DNA of 64,000 bases from Eustoma russellianum (GCA_036186865.1 AP025055.1:6765731-6829730); one strand, 5' to 3'; numbered from the stretch's first letter, positions 33,890 through 45,731 are shown. Numbers and translations are program-made. Notes: a model not told the origin generated them from the sequence alone.

Positions 33890-35315
33890 AAATCAAACGA
33901 GATTACTGCAAAACGCGCAGCGGAAAAACAAAACTTGATCTCCGATTTCCTACCAAGGATCCATGTTGTTCGTTTAATTCGACAAAAGAAATCAAAAACT
34001 ACCTCCGTAGATTCGAAATCTGCAGATGGAAGAGGTGCGAAATCACGAACACCCTCTGTCGGTATCCACACGAACGCTTCCGCTCGGAGTGCTAGCTCTT
34101 CAAACGGCACGGCTGAAGAACTTGATTTTTCACTAAACGATTCTAGGGTTTCGTTTTTTTGATTGCTTGGTGTGTCAGATACGCCAAGCTACATACATAT
34201 ATATAGATATCAAAATCTGATTGCAGATCGGATTTGTTAACGCTATCAAAATCCGTACCAGATACGGATTCTGTTAGGATTAGATAAAACCAATCAAAAT
34301 CCATATTAGATATGGATTCTTTGTTATTATCCGATGATATAAATATATACATAAAAAACGAAATTAATAATAATAATAATTAATATCCAATATTAATATT
34401 ATTAATATTAAAAAAACGATAATACTACTAATAATAATTAATATCCAATATTAATATTATTAATATTATTAATCTCAGCCATACGCATTCTAGTGTGTGA
34501 CCCGATAGGCCCATATTAATTGGCAGTTGATTAAATCTCTATTAAACCAACAAGTCGTAATTTGTCTCTAGCAAGACATTACGACTACCCAATTAATACG
34601 AGTAAAGTCCAACTAGCCTAATAATAGCACATGCATTAATCCCTTTGTCACGTGATATCTAGTTTGAACATAAGTCATGGTCAGCGTCGTACTTATATTG
34701 TTCAAACATATGATTACTCGATCTCTAAGGAGACTGATAAAACAAATGATATTGATCACACTATCAACTCATTTGAGCACGGCCATGCATTTCACAGTCT
34801 CACTAATCGAGGGGCCCAAAGATATCTCTCTCAAAAGAGAGGGACAAATTCTATCTTGATTGTTCAATATCCTCTACATAATTTCTATCACATTCAATCA
34901 TGACCTTTATTATTATCCAGTTACAAATAACGTTTGATCATGTCAAAATATAATAGTCCTTATGTTGGAAACTATGACAATCTCAAGTCAAAGGATTAAA
35001 ACATGACTATCATGAGATTTACTTATGACGTTAATCCATGTAGTAATCTCATGATAGGTCTCTCCAATACACTGTTCTCTAACAAGTATATATGAGATTG
35101 ATTCGTATCACCATACACATAATCATTTCATGATTATCAAATCAATACTCATACTGATTATAAATTATTTTATCTCTATAACAATAATGAATCAGGGACA
35201 TATATCAAAATTGTGTAACATACTAACCAACAATAATGATAATAAAACCTCTTTTATTAATAATAAATGCATAACATAAATATCCAAATCACGGCATAGG
35301 GCACATACACTAACA
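33890..35315 (-). repeat. 5' LTR of Copia-B, truncated by 7 bp
   Basis: Copy of 21083-22540 starting AAATCAAACGAG; the terminal TGTTAGG and the adjoining PBS are lost. Ends ACACTAACA at 35315, then the GTGTT duplication. Confidence 0.9.
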
Positions 35316-35320
35316 GTGTT

Positions 35321-38171
35321 TGGCCCAAAGGACGTGAAAGTGTACCATTATCTGGAGATCAAAGAAAAACCTGTGATTGAGGGAAAGAAAATCGAGTCAG
35401 TTTATGTACTATCTGTTGGAGAGGCATATGTAAGCAAAGCTAGTAAAAATGAAACGGCTGAATTGTGGCACATGAGATTGAGTCATGTGAGTTATCATAA
35501 ACTAAATGTGATGATGAAGAAGTCAATGATAAGAGGACTTCCCCCTCTTGAAGTTAAAACTGACACGATATGTGTAGGATGCCAATATGGAAAAGCACAT
35601 CAATTTCCATATGAAGAGTCAAAGTATAGGGCAAAAGAAGCTCTTGAACTGGTACACTCAGACGTGTTTGGCCCTGTCAAACAAGCTTCACTCAAGGGAA
35701 TGAGGTATATGGTGACCCTTATTGATGATTTCTCACGTTATGTTTGGGTGTATTTTATGAAGGAAAAGTCTGAGACTTTCAGCAAATTTAAAGAGTTTAA
35801 AGCTGAAGTTGAAGCCAATGCGGGCAAAGATATCAAATGCTTGCGTACTGACAATGGAGGGGAGTTCTTGTCAAATGAATTTGAGGAGTTTCTTCAAAAA
35901 TGGCGTATACGAAGGCAGCTTACATGTGCAAATACACCACAACAAAATGGTGTCTCTGAGCGCAAAAATAGACACTTGGCAGAAACGTGTAGAAGCATAC
36001 TTCATGAAAAGAACGTTCCCAGACGATTTTGGGCAGAAGCAATGAAAACCGTAACATATACTACAAATAGATTGCCACAGCAAAGACTAGAGTATGTTTC
36101 ACCATTTCAGAAGCTCTTTGGTTTAACACCTTCAGTTAAGTACTTTCGAGTATTTGGTTGCGTGTGTTATTGTATTTGTTCCTGATAATGTTCGTGGAAA
36201 GATGGACAAGAAGGCTATCAAATGCATTTTTGTAGGGTATGACAATCAAACTGGAAATGCTGTGACTCAGTGACTGGAAAGTGCTACACATCACGTAATG
36301 TTTGTTTGATGAAGCCTCCTCTTGGTGGATCTCAGCCGAAGATAATGGAAAAGAGATAAGTAGCAACAAGACTGAAACTAAAGGAGGGTCTTCTCGCGTT
36401 AATCTGGAATTTAGAGAGCAAGAGTCAGAAAATGGAGGAGAGGAAGCTGCTGAAGATGAATGGCCAACCGAAGAATGTGCAGATGAACAGACTGCAGATC
36501 ATAACGCAGAACATGCACCTCATGACGCAAAACATGTTTCGCTCAGAAGATCAGAAAGAATAAGGAAACCAAATACAAGGTATGCTAACGCAGCCTTAAT
36601 CGAGGATTTTAACATTTCTGAGCCACAAACTTTTGAAGAGGCAGTAGGCAATCCTAAGTGGGTGAAGGCTATGGAAGAGGAAATCGAAGCACTAGAGAGA
36701 AATCAGACTTGGGAACTTATACCAAAACCACTAAATGTGAAGCCCATTTCTTGTAAATGGGTTTATAAGTTGAAGCAACGAACAGATGGTACAGTCGAGA
36801 GATTTAAAGCTCGTCTTGTTGCCCGTGGATTTTCTCAGCAGTATGGGTTAGATTATGATAAAACATTTAGCCTAGTGGCAAAACTCACTACGGTAAGAGT
36901 CCTACTTGTGTTAGCAGCAAATAAAGGTTGGAATCTTTGGCAAATGGATGTGAAGAACGCCTTCTTGCATGGAGAGCTAGACTGAGAAATTTACATGGAT
37001 CAACCATTGTGGTTTCAAAGTCAAGACTACCCGGAGTATGTGTGTAAACTTCGAAAAGCGCTTTATGGGTTGAAGTAACCCCAAGGTCGTGGTATGGAAA
37101 GATTGCAGAATTTCTTACTCACAGTGGCTATTGTGTGACTCATGCAGATTCTAGTCTGTTTGTTAAAAACATTGAAGGAAAAATGGTTGTGATACTGGTA
37201 TATGCAGACGATCTCATTATTACTGGAGACGCTGAAGAAGAAGTAAATCAAACAAAGAAGAATTTGGCTGTACGTTTTCAGATGAAGGAACTTGGACATC
37301 TTAAACACTTTCTTGGGTTACAAGTTGATCGAATGGAAGCTGGAATTTTTCTGCACCAGAAAAAATAACTTCAGACGTACTAAAACGCTTCAGCATGATA
37401 ATGTGTAAACCCGCCCCCTCTCCGTTGGATCCAGGTACTAAACTATGCGCACACGAAGGAAGGAATCTACAAGATGCTGTAGTATATCGCCAAATGGTAG
37501 AGAGTCTCATTTACTTAACTTTGACAAGACCAGATATATCGTACGCAGTAGGCGTTGTGAGTCGTTATATGCAGACTCCAAAGAAACCTCACTTAGAGGC
37601 AGTGCGACGAATTTTGAGGTATGTGAAGGGGACGATTGATGCTGGAGTAATGTTCGAAAAACACAGCCAAACCAAGTTAGTTAGTTATTGTGATGCTGAC
37701 TATGGAGGAGATTGTGATACTCGAAGATCAACAACTGGATATGTATTTAAGTTTGGATCTGGTCCAGTATCTTGGTGCAGTAAGCGACAACCAACGGTGT
37801 CTTTATCAACCACGGAGGCTGAATATCGAGCCGCTGCAATGGCCGCTCAAGAGTGTGTTTGGTTGGTTCAGTTGTTGAAAGATATGCGTGAGTTAATGAA
37901 TTATCCAATTCCATTATATTATGATAATTTGTCAAGTATACAGTTGGCTGAAAATCCAGTGTTCCATGCAATAACCAGGCATGTGGAAGTGCATTATCAC
38001 TTCATTCGAGAAAAGGTTTTGCAAGAAGAAGTTGAATTGCATCATGTTACTACTGAAAATCAGATTGCTGATGTGCTCACAAAAGCATTTAATGGCAGAA
38101 AGATGGCGCTGTTTTGTCGTGTTCTTGGAATGACCAGGTTGACGGAAGTTGGTGTTGAGAGGGGATGTTGA
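35321..38171 (+). pseudogene. Copia-A pol: integrase, RT and RNase H
   Basis: Resumes the Copia-A frame. Pre-integrase LWHMRLSHVSYHKLNVMM and CVGCQYGKAH; integrase core LVHSDVFGP, IDDFSRYVWVYF, TDNGGEF, TPQQNGVSERKNRH (35640-36000). Frameshift near 36165-36185, after RVFGCVCY. RT begins at about 36640 (WVKAMEEEIEALERNQTWEL), with TGA at 36983-36985 (GELD*EIYM), TAA near 37077 with a shift, the catalytic LVYADDLIITGD near 37198, and TAA at 37366. RNase H (37395-38171) is open: RPDISYAVGVVSRYM, STTEAEYRAAAMAAQ, ending in QIADVLTKAFNGRK. At least four lesions. Confidence 0.92.
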
Positions 38172-38499
38172 CGCAACAACACCAACTTTAATAATTAATC
38201 TAGTGTTTATCCTAGAGATTTAGTTGTTATCTTAGTATTGCTAATATTTGCTTAGTTGATAAGATTAGAGTAGTGGTTAGATAAAGTTCCTAGTTTGTAG
38301 GAATGTGGTTGAAAACATGCGTGTAGTTGGTAGACTTACTGGTCCGAATTTGTAGGAAGGAAGTCGCTGTTTTTTTTTTTGTTTCTTTTCGTTTTGCTTT
38401 TTAAGAACGTTTTTCAATGTAATAGAATGTGTGGATTTTTCGTTCATGCAACATATCAGAAGTTTGGTTGCTCAATTCTGTGTTCTTTTGAATTCAACA
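38166..38499 (+). repeat. 3' LTR of Copia-A
   Basis: 334 bp copy of the 5' LTR, preceded by the PPT and followed by CGGAT. The RNase H frame ends 6 bp inside it. Confidence 0.95.
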
Positions 38500-38504
38500 C
38501 GGAT

Positions 38505-40424
38505 GTTGATCATCAAATAATTCAATCTTTGGCTTAGTCATTCCAAATTTTTAATTTTTGTAATTATTTTTATTATGATCAGACAAGCAAAAGAACAAAA
38601 TTAGTGACTTTTTATGCCACTGATTTTTCAAAAAAAAATTATTAAAGCCCATCCTTAATCAAGCTTTTGTTCAATTGAGAGCATAAATTGAACTATTAAA
38701 GAACTCAAAATCGGCTATGACTTCTAGGCTTTGGCCTCTAATTCAAACTCGGGCTAGTATAAAAAAAAATTCAAAAAATTTGAGTATAATGATATTGGTT
38801 TACATTGCCCTCATTTGCATCCCTACCCTCTACCCTAGTGTGGGTCCTTAAATCAATTTTTCCAGGCTAAAGTTGTGAAATGAGTCATGTGACAAAAAAA
38901 AAGCATTTACGTAGGACCCGGAGAGAAAACGGATCGCTACGCGATCTAATATATACAATTTTACTTTACATTTTGTTCAAGAGACTTTCTGCAACTCGAT
39001 GACTTAATAGCCAACTATACTATTGTTTCATAAAGTACAATAGAGTTTTATGTGATGAGAACATGTATAACATCGTCTTGCAATAAGCATCGTCACATGG
39101 ACCTATTGTTAAACTGCAGAGAGAATTTAGCAAGGCACAAATATAATACACAATATTGTTGTCAACATTTTCGATTAAAACTTATCATGAGCTAATATTA
39201 TCATACAAATTAATTAACACCAATATAACACGAAGAAAGTCCTAATCTTTTAGAATGTAGAGCGGTTTTAAGCACTTCCTTCAGTGACAACAACATTGTT
39301 CACAAAGTACAAGAAAACAATAATAACAACAATAGTTAGCAATTTATTTTTGCAATTACACATAGACATCATCATCCGTACTCAGTATATTCCGACAACA
39401 TCAAAATCAATAAAAATTAATCGGTCGTATGGTTAAAAATGTTAAGCACAAGGCCTTAGAGCTTAAACTTTTTCTCATTGGAATGTGTGATATTATTAGG
39501 CATTGGGTACGCATGGACTGACGCTGTGCTTAGACCGTGCATCACACAATCTTTTCTCGATGTTCGAATTATCTTTTATAAGGGATTGAGATTCAGTGAT
39601 GCGGTCTATGGACTCCGCTGCAGTTTGTTTAAACCGGCATGAACTCCGCTGTAGAGTCACGTGTCAGATGCTGACCGTGCATGTCTGACGCGTCCGCCTA
39701 TGTCAACGTCATCGAAGTTTTACCCCTTTTATAAGTAGTCTATTTTGTTAATTCAAAGTCGTCTCCAACCTTGAAAACATGTACTTGTTTTGGGTGTGAT
39801 CTTGATCATTTAAGTTGCAGCGTATGTGTCTCTAAAAACGTGGAGCACTCTTAAAACGTGTCTTCAACCTTGTCACATTTGATTCTTCCTCAACGTCTCA
39901 TTCAAGATATTGATATAGAATCTAACTTTGATCTTATATCAAGAACACAAGAATGATCTTGTTGAATTCTCAAAGAGAAATTAAGACAATTTTCTGAATT
40001 GTTATTAATTTATAACTAGGTAAAAACATTAGCTATGATATATATAGACAAAACAAAACCTATGCTAGGGGAAAAAACCCTAAACCAACTAGCACTTTGA
40101 AAACTTGACCAAATCTGATATGCAATTTTGTCCTCTTTTATAATTAACTATAAACTCATATTAAGAGTATTTGAGCTTCTAATTACACTCACACAACAAT
40201 AAAACCATAATAAAAAACAATTTGTAATAACAACTTTGATGAAGCTTCAAAGAAAAATAAATCAGCAGAGAGACTAAGACAAGAGCTCAAAGTCAAATCT
40301 TATAACAAAATTGTATCTATGGATTATACTTGGGGTTGCTCAAGGTATAGTCAGCTTCTTTCAAGACTTCTGGTCCTGGGAACAAACCTAGGAGCGATAT
40401 GTCAGACCCCGGGATTTCTCCCTA
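38505..40424. other. Intergenic, mostly unassigned
   Basis: AT-rich DNA after Copia-A. A short minus-strand match to the SINE tail (GATGTTGTCGGAATATACTG, then GTACGGATGATG) lies at 39361-39405. Around 39600-39700 the word ACTCCGCTG(C/T)AG occurs twice. No gene was recognised. Confidence 0.45.
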
Positions 40425-40935
40425 ACCCAAAACACCAAATTTTGCACCAAATCACCTATTTGGTGCAATAAACAGTAAAAAGTACTCCAATCACAAACAC
40501 TAAATCTAACACCAAATAAGAATATTCTCTCAAAGATTCTTCTATCATTCTATTTTTAATTCATTATTATAAATATTTTAACACAAATTTAACATTCATG
40601 TAAATTTAATGTAAGTATTCATTCCAGATTTTTGTTATATAATTTTTTCTTATAACGAAATTAACAAAATTAAAATTTTTACAAATTAACGAAATTAGAA
40701 TTGTTGTAACGAAATTAACAAAATTAAATTATTATAACGAAATTAATGAAGTTAAAATTAAATTAATATTCTTAAAATGATGATGTAGAGGATGAATAGT
40801 GATTTGGTGCAATGAATAGTGTTGCACCTATTTGGTGCAACACTATTCATTTTCACCAATTTGGTGCAAGCTTTGGTGCTTGGTTGGAGTGACATTTTGC
40901 ACCAATTTGGTGTTTTGGTGCTCCCATTAAAGATG
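40425..40935. mobile_element. MITE-like element with inverted CACCAAATTTTGCACCAAA ends
   Basis: The left end reads CCCAAAACACCAAATTTTGC and ACCAAATC. The reverse complement of the right end reads GCACCAAAACACCAAATTGG and TGCAAAAT, an imperfect terminal inverted repeat. Many TTTGGTGCAA words occur inside. A clean target duplication was not found, so superfamily and exact limits are open. Confidence 0.5.
40811..40851. repeat. Perfect 18-bp stem hairpin
   Basis: AATGAATAGTGTTGCACC (40811-40828), loop TATTT, then its exact reverse complement (40834-40851), inside the MITE-like element. Confidence 0.95.
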
Positions 40936-41059
40936 GTCTAAGCAACATCTTAAGTCATTGCTCAGAAAAGTTTGTAAAAAAATTTTTAATTTCAGACAGA
41001 GAATCAAAAAAGAAAATTGAAGTGTGAAATTGAATGTGAAAGTAAAGGAGTGCTTTTTA

Positions 41060-42331
41060 TTCACTTAAACCAAAATGATTGAAGTCCATACATCATTGAA
41101 AGCTCCAAAAGGCAGGAAGACAAAGACACAAAAGGAAATTTGGTCTGCATTGGTGCCAAAGTCTGAGGGAAGCATGCTTGGACGAACCTTCTTGGGCTCC
41201 TCAGTGGTTGCAGCTTCGGGAGAAATGTTGGAGAAATTGAAATGGATAAATGAGAAGTTAATGCTCCAAGTCGGGATAAAATGATTTGAAAGTCGGTTTC
41301 GTAACCGTAATTCAAATTTGAGAATTGGTTACTTAACCGTAATTCGAATTTGGAAAATCAATTACGTAACCGTAATTTAATTTTGAAAATTAGTTATTCA
41401 AATTTGAAAAGCGGTTGTCTGTTATCTGATCTAATGGTGGCAATCTGATCTGACTGTTGTGGTTAAACTGTCAGTTAACCACCCTAATCAAATTTTCCCC
41501 TATAAATAGTAGCTAAACTGACCTCTCCAATCATACTCACTCAGAATCCAATACTCTCCTCTCCTCCTCTGCATACACGTGCTCTTCTTCTCTCTTCTCT
41601 TTCTACATTTTGCATCAAGTCCGAGAAGTTCAGGACATTTTACAGGTTCGTAGAGTTCATACGCTGCAGTGCCGCTCGTCTGAACTGACTTCCGTTGTAT
41701 CCGGGGAGACGATTGTTCCATCCGGTTGGGCACAGTATACCGGAGCAATACGTCTTAAGGACAGAGTCATGGACTCACCTCGGATCTCTGCTCAGCTGAC
41801 CTGTTAAGGTTATTGCCAAGCTGACTCTGCTTTGTGCTAAGCTCTGCCATTGTGCTTAGAACATTCGTTGTTCTGAAGCGTTATCTTGCTGGCTCTGCTT
41901 TGTGCTGAGCTCTGCTGTTTGGCTGAGGACATTCGTTCTTCTGCAGCTCTGCCGTGATGAGCTCTGCTCGGATGAAGCGGCTGAAAGCCCAACTTTCATA
42001 GTTGTGCTGAAGTGCCGAGGTCGGCAGATCGGTGATCAGTCCCGAACGCAAATACAATTGCGCTGACTTGAGTGATCTGATCTGTCTGATCAGTCTGACT
42101 TTAGTTCAGCTCGGCTGGAGGGCTGATAGCACAGAACCACTGTTCTGAAGTGCTGTTCAGTTCAGGTCGGCAGGTCGGCTGACTGTTCAGAACGCAAACT
42201 CATTTGCGGTATCTGAACTGTCTTGACTTAGCAAATCTATTCAGCCTATCTTGAGGTCGACAAGTCGGCCAGTGCTTTATTCCAAAAAGCAAATTGTACA
42301 GAAGTTAATATGACGTAAATTATTCCCAACA
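41060..42331 (+). repeat. LTR-like promoter region, family unknown
   Basis: Three imperfect copies of a GTAACCGTAATTCAAATTTG motif (41299-41390) stand upstream of a TATA box (CTATAAATAG near 41501-41510). A CT-rich leader follows, then 500 bp of repeated words (GCTCTGC, GGTCGGCAG, CTGATCTGT) ending in CCCAACA. This is the U3-R-U5 layout of a retroelement LTR. Both borders are uncertain and no PBS was seen after 42331. The word style resembles Tat LTRs. Confidence 0.4.
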
Positions 42332-43090
42332 AGAAATAGCTTGGGAAATTGATGCATCAACAACTCCATCTCCAACTTCTTTCCCAGCTCTGCCGTGTCA
42401 CCATCTTTGTCCTTCACATTATCGCCATCAATAGCTTGGTCATCACCTCCACCAAAGCCATCCTCACTTTCGCCTTTGTATTTCTTACCAATGTTTTCTT
42501 CCAACGCATAATTCTGTGAATCTACAGTCGAATTCTTTCTGAAAGGTCGGCGCGATAAGCATACATGATCTCTGCATCATCTAGTAGATCGCTAGGCCTA
42601 GCTTTACAGCAGTTGTCAATACTTGTGGCTGTGCAATCCTTCATGAAGGAGCTATCATAGCTTCGAAGCTCTGAACATATTCTTTAGAGTGGAGGAATTC
42701 CTTGATAATCTCCCTCTTGTATATGGAAGCAATTTTGAACACTAATGGTTCCCTTTCTAGAGAGGGAAGCCATAGAAGTGCAAGCTTCCTCCAGTTTCTG
42801 CTATGTCTCCTCCAAACTAGCAACAACCTAGTTTTTCTCAGCTTGAGCGGCATCAGTTTTTTGCCGCAGCTCCTAGATCTCCTTATCTCTGTCTTTTACC
42901 CCCAGGGTCTAAGGTGGCGACAGTGGCTAGGGCCTGCTCTGCTTCTTTCTCATTTAAGGCAGCCTTCATGTCCAGTCTTGCTTTATCTTTCAACAACCAT
43001 CTCAGCTAGTGCTAGGGCCTGCTCTGCTTCTTATCTCAAAGCTGTTCAGAATCAACAACTTGCTGTGCTGCAAGACAAAGTGGAGTCGGG
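42332..43090 (-). pseudogene. Degenerate coiled-coil coding remnant, possibly a Tat antisense gene
   Basis: Minus-strand frames give EKLEEACTSM-like and AEQALA-like heptad pieces, then YDSSFMKDCTATSIDNC and PSDLLDDAEIMYAYRADLS, broken by many stops and shifts. Length, coiled coil and layout next to LTR-like DNA recall the last exon of the Transposase_28-type gene at 15575-16276, but sequence similarity by eye is weak. A host-gene origin is not excluded. Confidence 0.3.
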
Positions 43091-43592
43091 ATTAAGAGTA
43101 TAAAATCAAAAGTAAGTAGGGGACATCAAAACATACCTCTGTTTCACGAACATTCAAATGCTCTAGAACTTTAGGAATGGAAAATTGGCTTATAGCAATA
43201 CGTAATGCTGCCGCATCGAACCTGTGGTTTGTAGGAATAAGTTTAGCAGAGATGTGCTGAACTAAACTGGATTCGACCGACCTGAACAAAATAAATGGTG
43301 AAAGAAAGTGACTCAGTCAACCGAGATGACATGGACAGCCGACCTGAACAGAGTAAGTGACTGGTGGAAGTGACCAAGTCAGTTAGCCGAGCTGACCTAA
43401 ACATGAATGTTGAACTGAGGAGGTACGAATAGAATATGGACGGACTAAGCTGAAGACAGACGGGCTAAAGTGAAGAGCTAAAGACAAAGTGAAGAAGTGA
43501 TGAGCCGAGGTACCAAGGTGAAGAAGTGATGAGCCGAGTTACCAAGGTGAAGCACAAGCAAGGCAGCAACGCTAAGGCCGGGCTGCCATACT
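43091..43592. other. Repeat-rich DNA, possible second Tat LTR debris
   Basis: Words such as GCCGACCTGAACAGAGTAAG, GTGACCAAGTCAGTTAGCCG, and an almost exact local duplication of AAGGTGAAGAAGTGATGAGC (43481 onward and 43522 onward). No coding frame. Style is like the Tat LTRs, but no clear alignment was found. Confidence 0.35.
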
Positions 43593-44147
43593 TGATCAGG
43601 TAAATATTGTAACTTAGAATTTTTTGCTTTACATAGCTGAGCAGAACAAGTAACTAGCCGTTACTATAAACGTTAGAAATTACTATATATGAACAGTGAC
43701 CACTGTCCAAGTGGTAAAATACAGCCGTTAGGAGTAGAATTTCTTCCTATAAAAGGGAAACAATCTTGTAAATAATAACTAACTTGAATGAATGCAAATT
43801 CTTTCAACATTCAACATGGTATCAGAGCTTCTCTGATTCATAACTACTGAATTTCACATACTCTGTTTTTCTGCAATTCTTAAAATACTTTCGAAATGAC
43901 TACACCTTTCAACCCAGCTGAATACACGGAGGCCACCTCCATCTTTGATCAAGCATCAGGAATGGTGCATGTTCCTCAAATTACTGATGATTCCTCCATT
44001 GTCATCATCAGCCATAAACTTAATGGAGATAACAACCTCTTATGGTCTCGAGGGGTAGAGATGTTCATCACCACCAAATGCAAGGAGGAATACCTATACG
44101 GGACATTCCATGTCCCATCTGAAACTGATGTATATATTGGAGTATGA
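43593..44147 (+). mobile_element. Copia-C 5' LTR, PBS and start of gag
   Basis: The LTR end ATTCAACA is at 43816, followed by the iMet PBS TGGTATCAGAGC (43817-43828). A gag start at 43896 gives an open 83-codon frame (PQITDDSSIVIISHKLNGDN, then LLWSRGVEMFITTKCKEE) typical of Copia gag N-termini. Reading stops at about 44147, where unrelated AT-rich DNA begins. The LTR left border is a guess. A copy of the LTR's last 100 bp lies at 45613-45731. Confidence 0.65.
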
Positions 44148-44272
44148 TATTAATATGTTAATGATATTTACATTACTGTATGTTTTTAAAAAAAATGAAA
44201 AACATATTGATTGAAAAGTTGAAAAGTTCATAAGATATTTAATGGATTTCGAACAAAATTTCTTTTACATTA
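44148..44272. other. AT-rich DNA of unknown origin
   Basis: Lies between the broken Copia-C gag and the Tekay-like LTR; perhaps the internal 3' region of the Tekay-like element left after a deletion. No motif seen. Confidence 0.3.
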
Positions 44273-45612
44273 TGAATCCCCCTGTAACCAATGTGGGATT
44301 CACATTGTGATGAGATTTTGAAATTTTTTTGTGACTGCCGTGCATTAAGGAAAAAAAAGTTAAAAATGTATGTGAATCGGAGAAAAGAAAAAGGTGCACT
44401 GCCGAATGGCCATTAAAGAAAAAAATGGAGAATTTGATTTATTTGCAAAGTTATATAATATATGGAACTTACGCTTATATATATATATATATGTATCTTG
44501 AAAATTGGCCGAATATTAAAGGCCATGTTTTGAAATGTAGTTTTTACTATACATATACGGACTATACGTATATATATGTGCATATTTTTGTGAATATATA
44601 TATATATATGTACCATATTGTATTTATAAGCATTTGAAGTTAAAATTTTGTATAGTAAATATGTAAAGGCCGAGAGTATGACCGTACTTGGGGGAAAAGT
44701 GGCCCGAGGGACGTACATATATGTATATGCACATGTATAGGCGTGTGCATATACATGGGTATACATACATGGCTGAGATGATGACGGTTTTGGTATTCTG
44801 GATAATTTTGCCCTATTTGGATTATTTGTTTCAGATTATGTGTTATTTGGAGGGAATTTTGGTAATTTCGACAAAATTGACATTTTAGCCCATTTTGGAA
44901 ATTTGGACTAACTTTGGTATTTGAAAATAATTTTGAAAAGTTGCATTTGCATATTTTTAGAAATTCACCCCTACACTTGAAATATGTTGTTAAGCCGGAT
45001 TGGTTCCAAACAAACGGAGCTTCCGTACATATTGGCTATTTTGGATATAGAGCATCCGGACATATTGGCCGCCATTAGGGCGTCCTAGCATATTGACTAT
45101 TGTAATATAGGCGCCGGGGCATATTGACTATTGGAGGACCAATTCGTAAGTCTTATTTTGTTACACTTGCTTCTCCGTGTACGAGTGGTAAGTATAATGA
45201 GGTTACTTGTTGGGCGAAGTGTCTCTCACACTAACTTTATCATTTTCTTTCAGATGAGTAGGATTACGAGTTAGTCTACGTTGAGGATGACTATGATAGA
45301 GAGAGTTGATTGATCATGACTACCGAGTATTTTGATGAGGATTTAGAAGGCTTGTGATTTTTAAGTTTTAGACAGTTGAGATTTACTTATTTACTTGTTT
45401 GATTATTCCGACATTGTAATAGTTTTGACCTAGACTTTTACACATTCAGATATGATATTTAATGGTGCCGAGGTTTATTTTGACTTCTGCTGACATCGAT
45501 TTCGTCACGTTGCTGACATGGTTTTGTATCGATTTCGACGCCTCGTATTTTCCTTAGCGAAAGACGGCGAGTGAGTCGTTCCGGAAACTAGGGTTCGGGA
45601 CGGGTCGCTACA
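44273..45612 (+). mobile_element. Tekay-like LTR
   Basis: Ends ACTAGGGTTCGGGACGGG then TCGCTACA at 45612, the typical terminus of Tekay/Del chromovirus LTRs, and matches the end of the solo LTR at 236-3030 (minus). The likely start TGAATCCCCC at 44273 is followed by TGTAACCAATGTGGGATTCA, like the CATCCCGCTGTTGTGGGATG start of the other copy. It contains TA microsatellites (44480-44610) and repeated CATATTG.CTATT words (45025-45135). No 5-bp duplication was found, so the left side is probably deleted. It interrupts Copia-C. Confidence 0.6.
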
Positions 45613-45731
45613 GTCCAAGTGGTAAAATACAACCGTTAAGAGTAGAATTTCTTCCCTATAAAAAAGAAAAAAAACTTTGTAAATTACAACTAACTAACGT
45701 GAATGAATGCAAATTCTTTTAATATTCAACA
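45613..45731 (+). repeat. Copia-C LTR end (second copy)
   Basis: GTCCAAGTGGTAAAATAC, then AACCGTTAAGAGTAGAATTT and ATTCAACA, a diverged copy of 43711-43816. This is probably the surviving part of the 3' LTR, cut by the Tekay-like LTR. Confidence 0.7.

Larger units (their letters stand above)
21076..35315 (-). mobile_element. Copia-B retrotransposon inside Copia-A
   Basis: Flanked by GTGTT at 21071-21075 and 35316-35320, within the Copia-A reading frame. On the minus strand the truncated 5' LTR is at the right (33890-35315), followed directly by an integrase fragment. The SIRE insertion comes next, then the rest of integrase, RT and RNase H (22561-24691), a PPT (AAGTGGGAGAT) and the complete 3' LTR (21076-22540). 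PBS, gag, protease and the front of integrase are missing: the right LTR lacks its first 7 bp (TGTTAGG) and is fused to integrase. LTR divergence is roughly 3 % by eye. Confidence 0.9.
19457..38499 (+). mobile_element. Copia-A retrotransposon (outer element of the nest)
   Basis: LTRs at 19457-19788 and 38166-38499 with TG...CA ends, and the 5-bp duplication CGGAT at 19452-19456 and 38500-38504. An iMet-type PBS (TGGTATCAGAGCC) starts near 19792, and the PPT GAGAGGGGA precedes the 3' LTR. Its own sequence is 19457-21075 plus 35321-38499 (about 4.8 kb); the middle is Copia-B with a SIRE element inside. The LTRs differ at about 11 of 332 positions by eye. The gag-to-pol frame is continuous across the Copia-B insertion: GHHVVF before 21075 joins GPKDVKVYH from 35321. 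Confidence 0.93.

Noticed and set aside
33607..34110. 167-codon minus frame as a single protein
   Set aside because: It is a fusion of LTR sequence (34110-33890), Copia-B integrase and SIRE LTR; only the middle part is real coding sequence.
44413..44766. 117-codon minus frame rich in Tyr/Ile/His
   Set aside because: Translation of TA and CATATA repeats inside the Tekay-like LTR.
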